From an uncultured Collinsella sp. (lineage in GTDB: Bacteria > Actinomycetota > Coriobacteriia > Coriobacteriales > Coriobacteriaceae), in NCBI GenBank assembly GCA_938023705.1, contig CALJDJ010000040.1, forward strand, positions 1 to 11,121: a stretch of 11,121 nucleotides of DNA, given 5' to 3'. The notes beneath the pieces were generated by a model that saw only the letters and a program-made list of their open reading frames with translations, did not search any database and was not told the origin of the DNA. Position 1 is the stretch's first letter; each line of letters starts with the position of its first letter. The translations under genes and the position numbers were made by a program. Positions 1-7,998 of this stretch are shown one piece after another.

Positions 1-1
1 G

Positions 2-40
2 CTTTCCGTCTTGCGCAGGACTGTAGAGCAGCAAACTTAA
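2..40 (+). CDS. Possible C-terminal tail of a gene entering from the left
   Basis: One frame reads LSVLRRTVEQQT and then stops with TAA at 38-40. A weak hairpin and T-run follow at 63-90, as expected after a gene end. Twelve codons are too few to assign a family, and the other two forward frames are also open for short distances, so this is only a possible gene end. Confidence 0.2.
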   Translation, partial: LSVLRRTVEQQT

Positions 41-62
41 CCCCCGCCCCCAGCCCCGGAGA

Positions 63-90
63 CCCTCCCGGAGGGACCGAAAAATTTTTT
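63..90 (+). terminator. Weak terminator-like hairpin before the tRNA gene
   Basis: CCCTC (63-67) can pair with GAGGG (71-75), and six T follow at 85-90. The stem is short and the T-run starts about ten bases after it, so it is a poor intrinsic terminator. It would separate an upstream transcription unit from the tRNA promoter. Confidence 0.25.
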
Positions 91-102
91 CAAAAAAAGT
101 TG

Positions 103-132
103 TTGCGCGCCGGATAGACTTCTGTGTATACT
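103..132 (+). promoter_or_regulatory. Promoter of tRNA-Asp
   Basis: TTGCGC at 103-108 and TATACT at 127-132 are separated by 18 nt, a reasonable sigma-70-type pair. The tRNA begins 47 nt after the -10 box, which leaves room for a normal 5' leader. An A/T tract at 80-98 just upstream could act as an UP-like element. The -35 is a weak match and the -10 a good one. Confidence 0.5.
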
Positions 133-178
133 AATCCCCGCAGCGCACGCGAGCGGAAACAAACGCGAACGCCTGCCT

Positions 179-256
<78 letters not shown>

Positions 257-264
257 ACGCAATT

Positions 265-292
265 AAAGCCACGTCTTCGGACGTGGCTTTTT
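265..292 (+). terminator. Intrinsic terminator of tRNA-Asp
   Basis: An 11-bp perfect stem, 265-275 with 280-290, is closed by a stable TTCG tetraloop (276-279). The 3' arm ends in TTT and the T-run continues to 292. It lies 9 nt after the tRNA CCA end. This is a strong rho-independent terminator. Confidence 0.9.
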
Positions 293-422
293 GCGTTTGA
301 TGCACTTTGTTTCGATAGAACGATCGCCCTAGCGCATCTTCGCCCAGAATCCCCGCGCCTTCGGGAACGCAAGTAAAATCCAATAAGTATATCTGTCTAA
401 ACAGCAGCTTTGTTGCGCAACA

Positions 423-455
423 CCTGTTCAACGAGACAGGGGGTTAGGTTATACT
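423..455 (+). promoter_or_regulatory. Promoter and overlapping dyad upstream of the Rrf2 gene
   Basis: TTCAAC (427-432) and TATACT (450-455) are spaced by 17 nt. The -35 box lies inside an inverted repeat, CCTGT (423-427) with ACAGG (436-440) across 8 nt, and a 12-bp palindrome ends at 422. A CC-GG-type dyad over the -35 is a plausible autoregulatory operator, because Rrf2 proteins commonly bind such dyads at their own promoters. The promoter is a sequence match; the operator role is inferred. Confidence 0.45.
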
Positions 456-509
456 AAATTGCACTGTAGGCCGCATCTGATGCATTTCGCTCCAAGCGCG
501 GCACTCAGT

Positions 510-549
510 GGATATCCTATTTATCATTTGGATGTCCTAGCGGTCATTT
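510..549. repeat. Two imperfect 20-bp tandem repeats
   Basis: Copies at 510-529 and 530-549 match at 15 of 20 positions. Both begin GGAT(A/G)TCCTA and end TCATTT; the first GGATATCC is a perfect palindrome. The 20-bp period places the copies about two helical turns apart, as in paired operator sites. They lie 67 bases before the Rrf2 start codon. Confidence 0.5.
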
Positions 550-615
550 AGCGTCTCGACACAAGCTCGGCCCCGGAGCTCGTTCGAGCTGTTCGTATTC
601 CTTGAAAGGGGAAAA

Positions 616-1101
616 ATGGACATATCGAGGAAGACTGATTACGCCCTTCGTATGCTGGCGATGCTTGCCGAGGACCCGGAGCGGTTGCTTTCTGTTCGCA
701 CCGCTGCCGAAGAGGTCAATGTCCCGTATTCGTTTGCCCGTTCGATCCAACACGGTTTGGTCCAGGCCGGTATTGTGGAGAGCCTGCGTGGCGTCCACGG
801 TGGAATGCGTCTCAAGGTCAGTCCGGACGATGTCACCATCCGCCAGGTCGTCGAGGCTGTTCAGGGCCCTATGGTTATGAACGATTGCACCGCGCCCGAT
901 GGTGACTGTGCGCGCATGGGCACGTGCTGCTATCATCCCCTGTGGGCCGGAGCCCAGGCGTTGATGCGCGACTACCTCGATTCCGTTTCGCTCGGCGACA
1001 TCGTCGCCCATCGCCAGTTCCCGGCTGTCGATCCCAAGTTCGCCGATCGCGATGCGTTTCCCGAGTACGCCACCTGTGCGTGCGCCTGCCGGGAGGAATA
1101 G
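616..1101 (+). CDS. Rrf2-family transcriptional regulator, likely Fe-S-binding
   Basis: A 161-residue DNA-binding regulator. Residues 1-66 form the Rrf2 winged helix, starting MDISRKTDYALRML, with a recognition helix around 37-50 and the wing motif RGVHGGMRL at 58-66. Cysteines at 91, 98 and 104 (plus 105) sit where IscR-type members have their three Fe-S ligands. This suggests sensing of iron-sulfur status, oxygen or nitric oxide. The C-terminus carries an extra CACAC run (Cys154, 156, 158), which is unusual. The start is fixed by an AAAGGGG Shine-Dalgarno sequence ending 4 nt before the ATG. The gene ends 21 nt before the MutY-like gene, so the two are probably co-transcribed. The family is clear; the ligand and targets are not. 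Confidence 0.9.
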   Translation: MDISRKTDYALRMLAMLAEDPERLLSVRTAAEEVNVPYSFARSIQHGLVQAGIVESLRGVHGGMRLKVSPDDVTIRQVVEAVQGPMVMNDCTAPDGDCARMGTCCYHPLWAGAQALMRDYLDSVSLGDIVAHRQFPAVDPKFADRDAFPEYATCACACREE

Positions 1102-1122
1102 CGCCGCATAAGGAGCATTGCC

Positions 1123-2028
1123 ATGATTCAGGACCCCTTTCGTTCGATGATTCGTTCGGAAGGGGTCCTGCGTTATCGCGACCTTCCGTGGCGCCGCACG
1201 CGCGACCCATATATCATCTGGCTCTCCGAGGTCATGCTGCAGCAGACACAGGTTCCGCGCGTGGAGACGCGCATGCCGGCGTGGCTCGATCGTTTTCCGA
1301 CCGTCCAGGCGCTCGCTCAGGCCGCGCCTTCCGATGTTTTAGACGCTTGGCAGGGCATGGGCTACAACCGACGCGCTCTGGCGCTCCACAAGGCCGCTCA
1401 GCGCGTTGCAGAGGACTGGGATGGGGAGTTTCCGCATGAGACGCGCGACTTGGTCGCTCTGCCTGGTATTGGCCCGGCAACGGCGCAGGGTATCCGGTCG
1501 TTTGCGTTTGATCTTCCGGGTGTGTATCTGGAGACCAACGTGCGCACGGTCTTTCTGCATCATTTCTTTCCCGATGTGCCCGCCGTTCCCGATCGCGAAC
1601 TGGTGCCGCTGATTCAGGCGGCCTGTCCGGCGGCCCCCGGTGCGGCGCTCGACAAGATCGCTCCCTTTGCCGTGCCGCTCGATGATGCCGACACGCCGCG
1701 CGCGTGGTATTACGCGTTGCTAGATTACGGCGCATATCTAAAAAAGACGTTGCCCAATCCGTCCAGGCGCTCGGCGGGCTATAGCCGTCAATCAAAGTTT
1801 GAGGGCTCGCGTCGCCAAAAGCGCGCGCATATCGTGCGCATGTTGCTGGCAGCGCGCGATGACCAGCCGGCGGGGATTACGCTCGATGAGGCCGTCGCAG
1901 GCGTTGACGAGATGGAGGCGGCGGCCGGTCGAGCGCCGGTCGAGTGTGAGCTGGTCGCGAGTATTCTGGCCGATCTGGAGCGCGAGGGCTTTTGCCGCTC
2001 CGAGGACGATCGTTGGCTGAGTGTGTAG
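1123..2028 (+). CDS. mutY: MutY-like adenine DNA glycosylase lacking the Fe-S cluster
   Basis: A 301-residue HhH-GPD glycosylase. LPWR...DPYIIWLSEVMLQQTQV (21-44) is the MutY N-terminal signature, with Glu36 matching the catalytic Glu of MutY and QQT at 40-42. The helix-hairpin-helix is LPGIGPATA (113-121). By family this enzyme removes adenine opposite 8-oxoguanine. Two features are unusual. The catalytic Asp (in DGNV of typical MutY) is replaced by LETNV, Glu137. The four-Cys [4Fe-4S] loop expected after residue 200 is absent: DYGAYLKKTLPNPSRR contains no Cys. The C-terminal NUDIX-like domain is also missing; residues 235-301 look like a small winged helix. AGGAG lies 7 nt before the ATG. 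Other HhH-GPD activities cannot be excluded. Confidence 0.8.
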   Translation: MIQDPFRSMIRSEGVLRYRDLPWRRTRDPYIIWLSEVMLQQTQVPRVETRMPAWLDRFPTVQALAQAAPSDVLDAWQGMGYNRRALALHKAAQRVAEDWDGEFPHETRDLVALPGIGPATAQGIRSFAFDLPGVYLETNVRTVFLHHFFPDVPAVPDRELVPLIQAACPAAPGAALDKIAPFAVPLDDADTPRAWYYALLDYGAYLKKTLPNPSRRSAGYSRQSKFEGSRRQKRAHIVRMLLAARDDQPAGITLDEAVAGVDEMEAAAGRAPVECELVASILADLEREGFCRSEDDRWLSV

Positions 2029-2047
2029 CCCGCTCGAATTTTAAGGT

Positions 2048-2103
2048 TTAGATTTTCGGCAGGGGGTACCATAAAATAAGGCCGCTCAAAGCCTATGGGC
2101 GGC
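2048..2103 (+). promoter_or_regulatory. Possible rubrerythrin promoter and leader hairpin
   Basis: TTTAGA (2048-2053) and TAAAAT (2072-2077) lie 18 nt apart and could form a weak promoter. Just downstream, GCCGCTC (2081-2087) can pair with GGGCGGC (2097-2103), giving seven pairs with one G-T. The hairpin has no T-run, so it is more likely a leader stem than a terminator. Read-through from the MutY-like gene remains possible across this 98-nt gap. Confidence 0.3.
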
Positions 2104-2126
2104 ATGTATTGAAGGGAAGTACACCT

Positions 2127-2666
2127 ATGGATTTTGAGAGCTCTCAAACCAAGAAGAACCTCGAGACCGCTTTTGCCGGTGAGTCTCAGGCGCACACCAA
2201 GTATCGCTACTATGCATCCAAGGCAAAAAAGGACGGCTACGTTCAGATCTCGAATATCTTTGCCGAGACGGCGGGCAACGAGTCCGAGCACGCCAAGCTG
2301 TGGTTTAAGTATCTGCACGATGGCGCCGTTCCCAGCACTCTGGATAACCTGCGCGATGCCGCCGCGGGAGAGAACTACGAGTGGACCGAGATGTACGACG
2401 AGTTTGCCAAGACCGCCGAGGAGGAGGGCTTTGCCGAGATCGCCGCGAAGTTCCGCGGCGTCGCTGCTGTCGAGAAGGCTCACGAGGAGCGCTACAACAA
2501 GCTCGTCGAGCGCATTGAGTCGGGCGAGGTGTTTGAGCGCGAGGGTGTAAAGGTGTGGAAGTGCCTGAACTGCGGACACCTGCATGTTGGTGCCGAGGCG
2601 CCCGAGGTGTGCCCGGTGTGCAACCACCCGAAGGCGTACTTTGAGGAGCAGGTGGTGAACTACTAG
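2127..2666 (+). CDS. rbr: Rubrerythrin
   Basis: A 179-residue cytoplasmic non-heme iron protein that reduces hydrogen peroxide in anaerobes, taking electrons from rubredoxin or NAD(P)H-dependent reductases. The N-terminal four-helix ferritin-like domain (about 1-135) shows the diiron ligand motifs: Glu19 in AGES, Glu52 and His55 in NESEH, Glu82 and Glu85 in GENYEW, and Glu116 and His119 in VEKAHEER. The C-terminal rubredoxin-like domain has the two iron-binding knuckles CLNC (146-149) and CPVC (162-165). The ATG at 2127 is preferred because AGGGAAG lies at a proper distance; an upstream TTG at 2109 would overlap that site. It follows the Rrf2-MutY pair and fits an oxidative-stress role. Confidence 0.97.
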   Translation: MDFESSQTKKNLETAFAGESQAHTKYRYYASKAKKDGYVQISNIFAETAGNESEHAKLWFKYLHDGAVPSTLDNLRDAAAGENYEWTEMYDEFAKTAEEEGFAEIAAKFRGVAAVEKAHEERYNKLVERIESGEVFEREGVKVWKCLNCGHLHVGAEAPEVCPVCNHPKAYFEEQVVNY

Positions 2667-2685
2667 CGCGTGGCGCTGGCTGCTG

Positions 2686-2775
2686 CGGGGCGCGGGGCGG
2701 GGAGATACCTTTCCCTCTCGCTCACGGCTTCGCAGAGTCGCGCGAGGGAAAGGTATCTCCCCGCCCCGCGCCCCG
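2686..2775. repeat. Long perfect hairpin, 32-bp arms
   Basis: Arm 2686-2717 is the exact reverse complement of 2744-2775. After one mismatch, three further pairs (2719-2721 with 2740-2742) close a loop of 18 nt. The outer third of each arm is nearly pure G+C, while the inner part carries GAGATACCTTTCCC. No T-run follows, so it is not a standard intrinsic terminator. It begins 20 nt after the rubrerythrin stop. It could be a REP-like dispersed palindrome, a non-autonomous mobile hairpin, or an mRNA-stabilising 3' structure. Confidence 0.85.
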
Positions 2776-2825
2776 GCGTTGGGTCGTCGCGTGCTCGCTA
2801 CAGAAAAGCTGATATTAAAGTTTGT

Positions 2826-2854
2826 GTGCCGCCCCCTATGGGGCGGCACGTTTT
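2826..2854 (+). terminator. Intrinsic terminator after rubrerythrin
   Basis: A perfect 10-bp stem, GTGCCGCCCC (2826-2835) with GGGGCGGCAC (2840-2849), is closed by a CTAT loop and followed by GTTTT. It is the first conventional terminator downstream of rubrerythrin and probably ends that transcript. Confidence 0.85.
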
Positions 2855-2864
2855 GTGTGGGGGC

Positions 2865-3067
2865 GGACAGTTAGTTCAGATTCGTATTTTCCAATCGCTC
2901 GATGGCTGTCTTTTGGGTCCTTGGAGGTCTGTTGGGCGTCATTTGGATGCCTGTTACGCCTGACTTTGGGTCTTTGATGTCCGTTATGGGGGACCAAAAT
3001 GCAGCAAACGGAGCGTGTCGGCCCTTCTGTGGGGGGTCTGATTTATACATATCTGAACTAACTGTCC
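2865..3067. repeat. 203-bp element bounded by inverted repeats (MITE-like or structured RNA)
   Basis: The ends 2865-2887 and 3045-3067 are reverse complements at 21 of 23 positions, with 17 consecutive matches at the outer edge (GGACAGTTAGTTCAGAT). Inside, TTTTGGGTCC (2911-2920) pairs with GGACCAAAA (2991-2999) except for one bulged G, and GGCGT (2935-2939) pairs with ACGCC (2956-2960). The element therefore folds as nested stems. No transposase is encoded and no target-site duplication is obvious. It could be a miniature transposon remnant or a folded RNA. Confidence 0.55.
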
Positions 3068-3221
3068 AGGCTGCTTCGCTTGGGGCTGTCACGTTTTACT
3101 TGAGGTCCCGGTCTCCACAATTTTCGTCAAGCTTTTGGTTAGATTTTGGTCAGCTGGCGTAAGGGTGGAAGGCCAAAAGATTGCTGGCGAAAAAAGCTCA
3201 GAGAAAGTGCTGGTAGGGGAG

Positions 3222-3272
3222 TTGTTGAGGTTTTCGACAGCTTTTGTCAACAAGAAACTTTGCGGCTATTGC
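3222..3272 (+). promoter_or_regulatory. Likely promoter and dyad of the small membrane protein gene
   Basis: TTGTCA (3244-3249) and TATTGC (3267-3272) are 17 nt apart. The -35 box overlaps the right half of a perfect 7-bp inverted repeat, TTGTTGA (3222-3228) with TCAACAA (3247-3253). That position would suit repressor binding. The -10 is a weak match. Confidence 0.35.
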
Positions 3273-3350
3273 TACGGATTGCGTTGTCGCGGTCATGGCG
3301 GTGCGGGATGCTGGCCGTAAGCGTCGAATGCCCCGATTTTGGAGGCCAAC

Positions 3351-3785
3351 ATGGATCTGTTTCTTGAGACTCCGCAGCAACAAGCTGAGCGCATGCTGCG
3401 TCAGCAGCAACGACTCATGGAGATGCAAATGCAAGGGGTTGCCAACCAGGCGCCCGTGCAAAACGTCGTGCCCGCTGCTGTACCTGCAGCTGTGCCCGGG
3501 TGTGAATCGGCGCCAGAGGCCTATTCCGTACAGCAAGATTCATATGCGCAGGAGCTCGCGTTCGACAAACGCCGCGCGCGCCGCCGCCGTTTGGGCCAGC
3601 GCCTGCGCACATTGGCGATGATCGTGCTCATCCCGTTGGGGCTTGCGGCCATCTTTCTGGCGTCGTATGCCCTCACGTGCATCCTCAACGGCGCATCGCC
3701 CAACGAGGTGCTTCAACATCTAGCGGCCCTGGGCCAGCGCCTAGGTGACGTCATAACAACCATCCGCGCCGGCTGGGAGAGCTAG
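3351..3785 (+). CDS. Small one-pass membrane protein of unknown function
   Basis: A 144-residue protein I do not recognise. Residues 1-30 are rich in Gln, Met and charged residues (MDLFLETPQQQAERMLRQQQ) and probably helical. A Pro/Ala/Val-rich linker covers 33-58. A very basic patch, DKRRARRRRLGQRLR (72-86), precedes one hydrophobic helix at about 88-112. By the positive-inside rule this places the N-terminal domain in the cytoplasm and the last ~30 residues outside. There is no signal-peptide cleavage site or known catalytic motif. GGAGG ends 5 nt before the ATG, and coding bias matches its neighbours, so the gene looks real. It is followed after 124 nt by rmuC on the same strand, but a functional link is not shown. 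Confidence 0.75.
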   Translation: MDLFLETPQQQAERMLRQQQRLMEMQMQGVANQAPVQNVVPAAVPAAVPGCESAPEAYSVQQDSYAQELAFDKRRARRRRLGQRLRTLAMIVLIPLGLAAIFLASYALTCILNGASPNEVLQHLAALGQRLGDVITTIRAGWES

Positions 3786-3909
3786 CGTTTTAACGCCCGC
3801 GGCTATAAGAGAAATTTGTCTGCAAGGCAGTGAGTGATCCGTGTGTATGGCGGGGTAAGATTGATCGCGGTTTTGATTGGTGCTCGATTGGGTTTGTTGG
3901 GCGGAGTTT

Positions 3910-5265
3910 ATGTCTGCTATTGATATTGTGCTTGTTGTGATCGCCTTGGTGGCGGTGGGGGTTGCTGTGGCTTGCGCCATCCAGCTCAAGAGCCTGCGTG
4001 CCGAGTTGCGGGAGCGTGGCGACAGTAGCGCGGAAACGCTGGCAGCACTTGAGCAGGCCAACAACGCGCTCGATGCCCTGAACGTCGCGCTGGCTGAAAC
4101 CCGCCGCACGGCCAATGCCATCGCGCAGCAGCAGACGACCGATGCGGCCGTGGAGCAGCAACGTTACCTGGCCATCGCACGCGAGTTCTCGCAAGCTGGT
4201 GACCGTATGGATGACCTGCGCCGCGAGACGACCCAACAGCTCGGCGCCAACCGCGAGGGCATCGAGCAGCGCCTGGACAAGGTGCGCGAGACGGTCGATG
4301 CCCAGCTGGGCGCCATCCGCAAGGACAACAACGTGCAGCTCGATCAGATGCGCGCGACGGTGGACGAGAAGCTCTCCCGCACGCTCAACGACCGTCTGTC
4401 GGCATCGTTTAAGCAGGTGAGCGACCAGCTCGAGGCCGTGTATAAGGGCCTGGGCGATATGCAATCTATCGCCACCGGCGTGGGCGACCTTAAGCGCGTG
4501 CTGGGCAACGTCAAGGCGCGTGGCATTTTGGGCGAGGTGCAGCTGGGTGCAATCCTGGCGGACATCCTCACACCCGACCAGTATCTGGAAAACGTCGCCA
4601 CCAAGCCCGGCGCCTCGGAGCGCGTTGAGTTTGCCGTCAAGCTGCCGGTGGACGAGGGAGACCCCGTGCTGCTGCCAATCGACTCCAAATTCCCGGGCGA
4701 TGCGTATGAGCATCTGCTCGATGCCCAGGAGTCGGGCGACGCGGAGGCCGTCGCCGCCGCGCGCAAGACGCTCGACACCATGGTCAAGCGCGAGGCTAAA
4801 GACATTTGCGAAAAGTACCTGAGTGTGCCGGCAACGACCAACTTTGGCATCATGTTCGTGCCGTTTGAGGGACTGTACGCCGAGATCGTCAGCCGCCCCG
4901 GGCTTATCGAGACCCTGGGCCGCGACTATCACGTCAACGTAGCCGGTCCCAGCACCATGGCCGCCATTCTCAACAGCCTGCAGATGAGCTACCAGACGTT
5001 TAGGCTGCAAAAACGTACCGACGACGTACTGCGCGTGCTCTCCGCCGTCAAGGCTGAGCTGCCGCGCTATCAGGCGGCGCTGCGCCGCGCCCAGCAGCAG
5101 ATCGAGACCGCGGGCAAAACGGTCGAGGGCATCATCACCACGCGCACCAACGTCATGGAGCGCAAGCTCAAGGACATCGACGCGCTGGAAGATGCCGAGG
5201 AGGCCGACGAGGTCTTGGGGCTCACGTCTGCGGGCCTGCTTGCAGGGCAAGAAGACGAGGACTAG
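3910..5265 (+). CDS. rmuC: RmuC-family DNA recombination protein
   Basis: A 451-residue membrane-anchored protein. An N-terminal transmembrane helix (about 3-24) is followed by a long coiled-coil stretch (about 25-180) and the conserved RmuC domain (about 185-425). Family hallmarks are ARGILGEVQLG (203-213), LPIDSKFP (255-262), IMFVPFEGLYAE (314-325) and AGPSTMAAIL (345-354). The E209, D258 and K260 arrangement fits the PD-(D/E)XK nuclease fold proposed for this family. E. coli RmuC limits recombination at inverted repeats, but its biochemical activity is poorly defined. The ATG at 3910 has GGAG only 3 nt upstream, a tight spacing. A farther upstream start would add 11 residues before the membrane anchor and is less likely. 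The 124-nt gap to the next gene contains a GC-rich palindrome (5283-5298) without a T-run. Confidence 0.9.
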   Translation: MSAIDIVLVVIALVAVGVAVACAIQLKSLRAELRERGDSSAETLAALEQANNALDALNVALAETRRTANAIAQQQTTDAAVEQQRYLAIAREFSQAGDRMDDLRRETTQQLGANREGIEQRLDKVRETVDAQLGAIRKDNNVQLDQMRATVDEKLSRTLNDRLSASFKQVSDQLEAVYKGLGDMQSIATGVGDLKRVLGNVKARGILGEVQLGAILADILTPDQYLENVATKPGASERVEFAVKLPVDEGDPVLLPIDSKFPGDAYEHLLDAQESGDAEAVAAARKTLDTMVKREAKDICEKYLSVPATTNFGIMFVPFEGLYAEIVSRPGLIETLGRDYHVNVAGPSTMAAILNSLQMSYQTFRLQKRTDDVLRVLSAVKAELPRYQAALRRAQQQIETAGKTVEGIITTRTNVMERKLKDIDALEDAEEADEVLGLTSAGLLAGQEDED

Positions 5266-5359
5266 CCGCACCTGACGGCGGGGCGTCTGCGCAGGCGCGG
5301 GGCGCAGCGCTTCTCGCATCGCACTTGCCTAAAGCGCACTTTAATGTGCAACAATGGTG

Positions 5360-5386
5360 TTTCGCCCTATCAGATGCGAAAGGAAG
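5360..5386 (+). promoter_or_regulatory. Inverted repeat touching the ABC gene's ribosome site
   Basis: TTTCGC (5360-5365) and GCGAAA (5376-5381) can form a 6-bp stem with a 10-nt loop. The 3' arm runs into the AAAGGAAG ribosome-binding site ahead of the ATG at 5390. Folding could therefore reduce ribosome access. This is only a structural possibility; the stem is short. Confidence 0.25.
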
Positions 5387-5389
5387 CCC

Positions 5390-7192
<1,803 letters not shown>

Positions 7193-7255
7193 CGACCCTA
7201 TACGTGGGACAATTGTGCTCATAAGTTTATTGTGCCGTTGAGCCGAGGAGTCGTT

Positions 7256-7918
7256 ATGCCACGCGAGACCAATGCCGCCAAGCGCGAGCGCGCCATCGAG
7301 GTGTGTGAGCGCCTCAACCGTCGCTATGGCCCGGTCGAGTGCTTTTTGGACCACGAGAATCCCTTCCGCCTGCTGATCGCGGTGCTGCTTTCGGCGCAAA
7401 CGACCGATATGCAGGTCAACAAGGTGACGCCGCGGCTGTTTGCCCAGTGGCCCACGCCCGAGGCCATGGCGGGGGCAAGTGTGACCGACGTGGCGGACAC
7501 CATTAAGTCACTCGGCTTTTATAAGAGTAAGGCCAAGCATGCTGTGGAGGCCGCGCAGATGATTGTTGCCGACTACGGCGGCGAGGTGCCGGCCGACATG
7601 AAGGAGCTTGTAAAGCTGCCGGGCGTGGGGCGCAAGACGGCGAACATCGTACTCAACGTTGGGTTTGGCATCGTGGAAGGCATCGCGGTGGATACGCACG
7701 TCAACCGCATCGCGCACCGCCTGATGCTGAGCCCCAAGACGCATGCCAAGGAGCCGCTCAAGACCGAGCAAGATCTGCTCAAGATTTTGCCGCACGAGTA
7801 TTGGGAGTCGGTCAATCACCAGTGGATCACCTTCGGTCGCGAGATTTGCGATGCCCGTAAGCCCAAGTGCGACGAGTGTCCGCTGGCGGATTTGTGTCCC
7901 AGCGTACGGGTGGGCTAG
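7256..7918 (+). CDS. nth: Endonuclease III
   Basis: A 220-residue bifunctional DNA glycosylase/AP lyase that removes oxidised pyrimidines in base excision repair. The helix-hairpin-helix LPGVGRKTAN (121-130) contains the Schiff-base Lys127, and VDTHV (145-149) holds the catalytic Asp146. The C-terminal cluster loop is intact, with Cys198, 205, 208 and 214 in the C-X6-C-X2-C-X5-C spacing typical of the [4Fe-4S] Nth site. Length is close to E. coli Nth. GAGGAG lies 5 nt before the ATG at 7256. It is thus a full, canonical enzyme, unlike the cysteine-poor MutY relative at 1123-2028. It faces the ATPase gene in convergent orientation. Confidence 0.96.
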   Translation: MPRETNAAKRERAIEVCERLNRRYGPVECFLDHENPFRLLIAVLLSAQTTDMQVNKVTPRLFAQWPTPEAMAGASVTDVADTIKSLGFYKSKAKHAVEAAQMIVADYGGEVPADMKELVKLPGVGRKTANIVLNVGFGIVEGIAVDTHVNRIAHRLMLSPKTHAKEPLKTEQDLLKILPHEYWESVNHQWITFGREICDARKPKCDECPLADLCPSVRVG

Positions 7919-7923
7919 GTTAC

Positions 7924-7946
7924 AAGGGTGGGGCGTCACCACTTTT
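7924..7946 (+). terminator. Weak terminator-like hairpin after nth
   Basis: AAGGGTGG (7924-7931) can pair with CCACTTTT (7939-7946) around the loop GGCGTCA, including two G-T pairs. The T-run is part of the stem. It lies in the 80-nt gap between the convergent nth and ATPase genes, where a terminator is expected, but it is weak. Confidence 0.3.
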
Positions 7947-7998
7947 GCGTATCTCCGGGCGGCACAAATCGAGGCGCGGCCGGTGCCCGCGGCGCTCG

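Larger units (their letters stand above)
293..615. other. Gene-free region holding the Rrf2 gene's control sequences
   Basis: No coding gene is supported on either strand. From left to right the stretch holds a small CTGT-N4-ACAG dyad (393-404), a perfect 12-bp palindrome TGTTGCGCAACA (411-422), a CCTGT-N8-ACAGG dyad (423-440), a promoter (427-455), and two imperfect 20-bp tandem repeats (510-549). The implied leader of the Rrf2 transcript is about 150 nt. Confidence 0.6.
2667..3350. other. Long gene-free region with three structured elements
   Basis: About 680 bases separate rubrerythrin from the next supported gene. They contain a 32-bp inverted repeat (2686-2775), a classic terminator (2826-2854), a 203-bp element bounded by inverted repeats (2865-3067), and a likely promoter with a dyad (3222-3272). 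Stretch 3068-3221 shows nothing I can name. Short open frames here lack Shine-Dalgarno sites and cross the repeat ends, so I call no gene. Confidence 0.6.

Noticed and set aside
2686..2775. Ordinary rho-independent terminator of rubrerythrin
   Set aside because: The stem is 32 bp and lacks a following T-run, and a proper terminator lies at 2826-2854.
2902..3162. Plus-strand frame of 86 codons with hydrophobic start
   Set aside because: It has no Shine-Dalgarno site, crosses the right end of the inverted-repeat element, and shows no protein-like conservation cues. The minus-strand frame at 2871-3092 fails for the same reasons.
3790..5319. Minus-strand open frame of 509 codons opposite rmuC
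   Set aside because: High-GC coding DNA commonly leaves the antisense frame open. The product is His/Leu/Arg-rich without motifs, while the plus strand encodes an unmistakable RmuC.
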